Assembly (NCBI GenBank): GCA_934667465.1
Contig: CAKUMG010000358.1
Coordinates: 1 to 6,372, forward strand
Origin: an uncultured Actinoplanes sp.
GTDB lineage: Bacteria > Actinomycetota > Actinomycetes > Mycobacteriales > Micromonosporaceae
Length of the DNA: 6,372 bases
Reading direction: 5' to 3'
The position numbers and the translations under genes are program-made. This document shows, piece after piece, positions 5,415 through 6,372 of the stretch. The number at the start of each line of letters is the position of its first letter. Within the stretch, counting starts at the first letter, position 1. The notes under the pieces were generated by a model that saw only the letters and a list, made by a program, of their open reading frames with translations, was not told the DNA's origin and ran no database searches.

Positions 5415-6372
5415 TCAGCCCCCGATCGCGGACATCGGCCGCTCCGGCTGGAGGAACGCGGGGTCGTCGATGCCGTGCCCGGCCTTCTTGCCCCACATCG
5501 CGGTCCGCCAGGCGTCGGTGAGCTCGTCGTCCGACCCGCCCCCGCGGAACAGCCCCCGGAGATCGGTCTCGCCGGTGGCGAAGAGGCAGTTGCGCACCTG
5601 CCCGTCGGCGGTCAGCCGGGTCCGGTCGCAGTCGCCGCAGAACGGCCTGGTCACGCTGCCGATGACGCCCACCCGGGCGGGGTTGCCGGCCGCGTCGCTG
5701 TAGCCGGGGACGATCCACGTCTCGGCCGGCGCTGTTCCACGTGAAACAGGATCGCGCTCCAGCCCGAACGGCTCCAGTGCGGCCAGGATGGCCTCGGCGG
5801 TCACCATCTCGTGGCGGTCCCACTTGTGCTGGGCGTCGAGCGGCATCTGCTCGATGAACCGCAGCTCATAGCCGTGATCGAGCGCGAACTGGAGCAGCGC
5901 GGGCGCCTCGTCGTCGTTCACGCCGCGCATCAGCACCGTGTTGATCTTCACTGGGGTCAGCCCCACGGCGGCCGCGCCGGCCATCCCCTTGAGGACGTCG
6001 GCGTGCCTGTCGCGCTTGGTCAGCTCGTGGAACCGGGCGGGCGACAGCGTGTCCAGCGAGACGTTCACCCGGTCGAGACCGGCCTCGCGCAGGGCGCCGG
6101 CCATCCGCTCGAGGCCGATGCCGTTGGTGGTGATCGAGAGCTTGGGCCGGGGCAGCAGCGCCGCCGCGGCGGCCACGATGCCGGGGAGCCCGCGCCGGAT
6201 CATCGGCTCACCGCCGGTGAAGCGGACCTCCGTCACCCCGAGCCGCTCGACGGCCACCCGGATCAGCCGGCTGACCTCGTCGTCGGTGAGCTGCTGCTCG
6301 CGCGGCATCCACGCGAGCCCCTCCTCGGGCATGCAGTAGGTGCAGCGCAGGTTGCACCGGTCGGTCAGGGAC
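5415..6372 (-). CDS. moaA: MoaA, GTP 3',8-cyclase (radical SAM), 5'-partial
   Basis: MoaA catalyses the first step of molybdenum cofactor synthesis, converting GTP to 3',8-cyclo-7,8-dihydro-GTP with two [4Fe-4S] clusters. The last 318 codons are visible and the start lies beyond base 6372. Near the right edge the reading is LTDRCNLRCTYCMPEEG, whose CX3CX2C motif binds the SAM cluster. It is followed by the radical-SAM GGE motif (RFTGGEP). The C-terminal substrate-side cluster is intact as FCGDCDRTRL...NC (CX2CX13C). The protein ends in Gly-Gly, a conserved and functionally important MoaA tail that reaches into the active site. The downstream moaD follows after 5 bp. A parS-like site is embedded in a poorly conserved stretch of the protein (D-P-V-S-R-G-T). 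The N-terminal roughly 15-25 residues are outside the window. Confidence 0.97.
   Translation of the reverse strand, partial: SLTDRCNLRCTYCMPEEGLAWMPREQQLTDDEVSRLIRVAVERLGVTEVRFTGGEPMIRRGLPGIVAAAAALLPRPKLSITTNGIGLERMAGALREAGLDRVNVSLDTLSPARFHELTKRDRHADVLKGMAGAAAVGLTPVKINTVLMRGVNDDEAPALLQFALDHGYELRFIEQMPLDAQHKWDRHEMVTAEAILAALEPFGLERDPVSRGTAPAETWIVPGYSDAAGNPARVGVIGSVTRPFCGDCDRTRLTADGQVRNCLFATGETDLRGLFRGGGSDDELTDAWRTAMWGKKAGHGIDDPAFLQPERPMSAIGG
5733..5748. other. parS-like ParB-binding site within moaA
   Basis: The 16-bp sequence TGTTCCACGTGAAACA matches the bacterial chromosomal parS consensus TGTTNCACGTGAAACA. It is a 16-bp palindrome with one mismatched pair. ParB binds such sites and loads onto DNA to direct origin segregation. 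In moaA it spells GTT TCA CGT GGA ACA (Val-Ser-Arg-Gly-Thr). All five codons end in A or T, in sharp contrast to the surrounding G/C-ending codons, so the nucleotide sequence itself appears to be under selection. In actinobacteria, parS sites commonly lie within genes around oriC, which this placement fits. I saw no second full site in the window. Confidence 0.88.

Noticed and set aside
5170..5823. A 217-residue form of MoaD starting inside moaA
   Set aside because: The extra N-terminal part is an off-frame reading of moaA. MoaD homology begins at the ATG at 5409, and the 79-residue length fits the family.

Overview
The window is GC-rich chromosomal DNA whose codons strongly prefer G or C in the third position. 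Together with the gene families present, this points to an actinobacterium. A Micromonosporaceae- or Pseudonocardiaceae-like host is a guess, because nothing in the window fixes the genus. Coding density is high, and the only real gap is about 120-140 bp.

Layout from left to right: (1) the 3' part, or possibly the whole, of a plus-strand A24 prepilin peptidase gene (to 518). It converges on, and overlaps by 14 bp, (2) a long minus-strand gene (505-3672) encoding an EndoQ-type PHP endonuclease fused to a compact UvrD/PcrA-type SF1A helicase. (3) A short intergenic region with a hairpin and a weak possible promoter. (4) A minus-strand cluster read as moaA (cut by the right edge), then moaD, then a membrane-anchored calcineurin-like metallophosphoesterase. 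moaA and moaD are 5 bp apart, and moaD overlaps the phosphoesterase start codon by 1 bp (TGATG).

MoaA (GTP 3',8-cyclase) and MoaD (small sulfur-carrier subunit of molybdopterin synthase) both act in molybdenum cofactor synthesis. The phosphoesterase is probably co-transcribed with them, but no functional link is evident. The EndoQ-helicase fusion looks like a single-polypeptide repair machine: a nuclease that nicks beside deaminated bases, joined to a motor that could unwind from the nick.

Two signals stand out. A 16-bp sequence inside moaA (5733-5748) matches the chromosomal ParB-binding parS consensus at all positions but the one known to vary. It forces five consecutive A/T-ending codons in a G/C-ending gene. 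This suggests the window lies in the origin-proximal, ParB-loaded part of the chromosome. The second is the domain fusion, which also carries a possible sliding-clamp-binding peptide where the two enzymes join.
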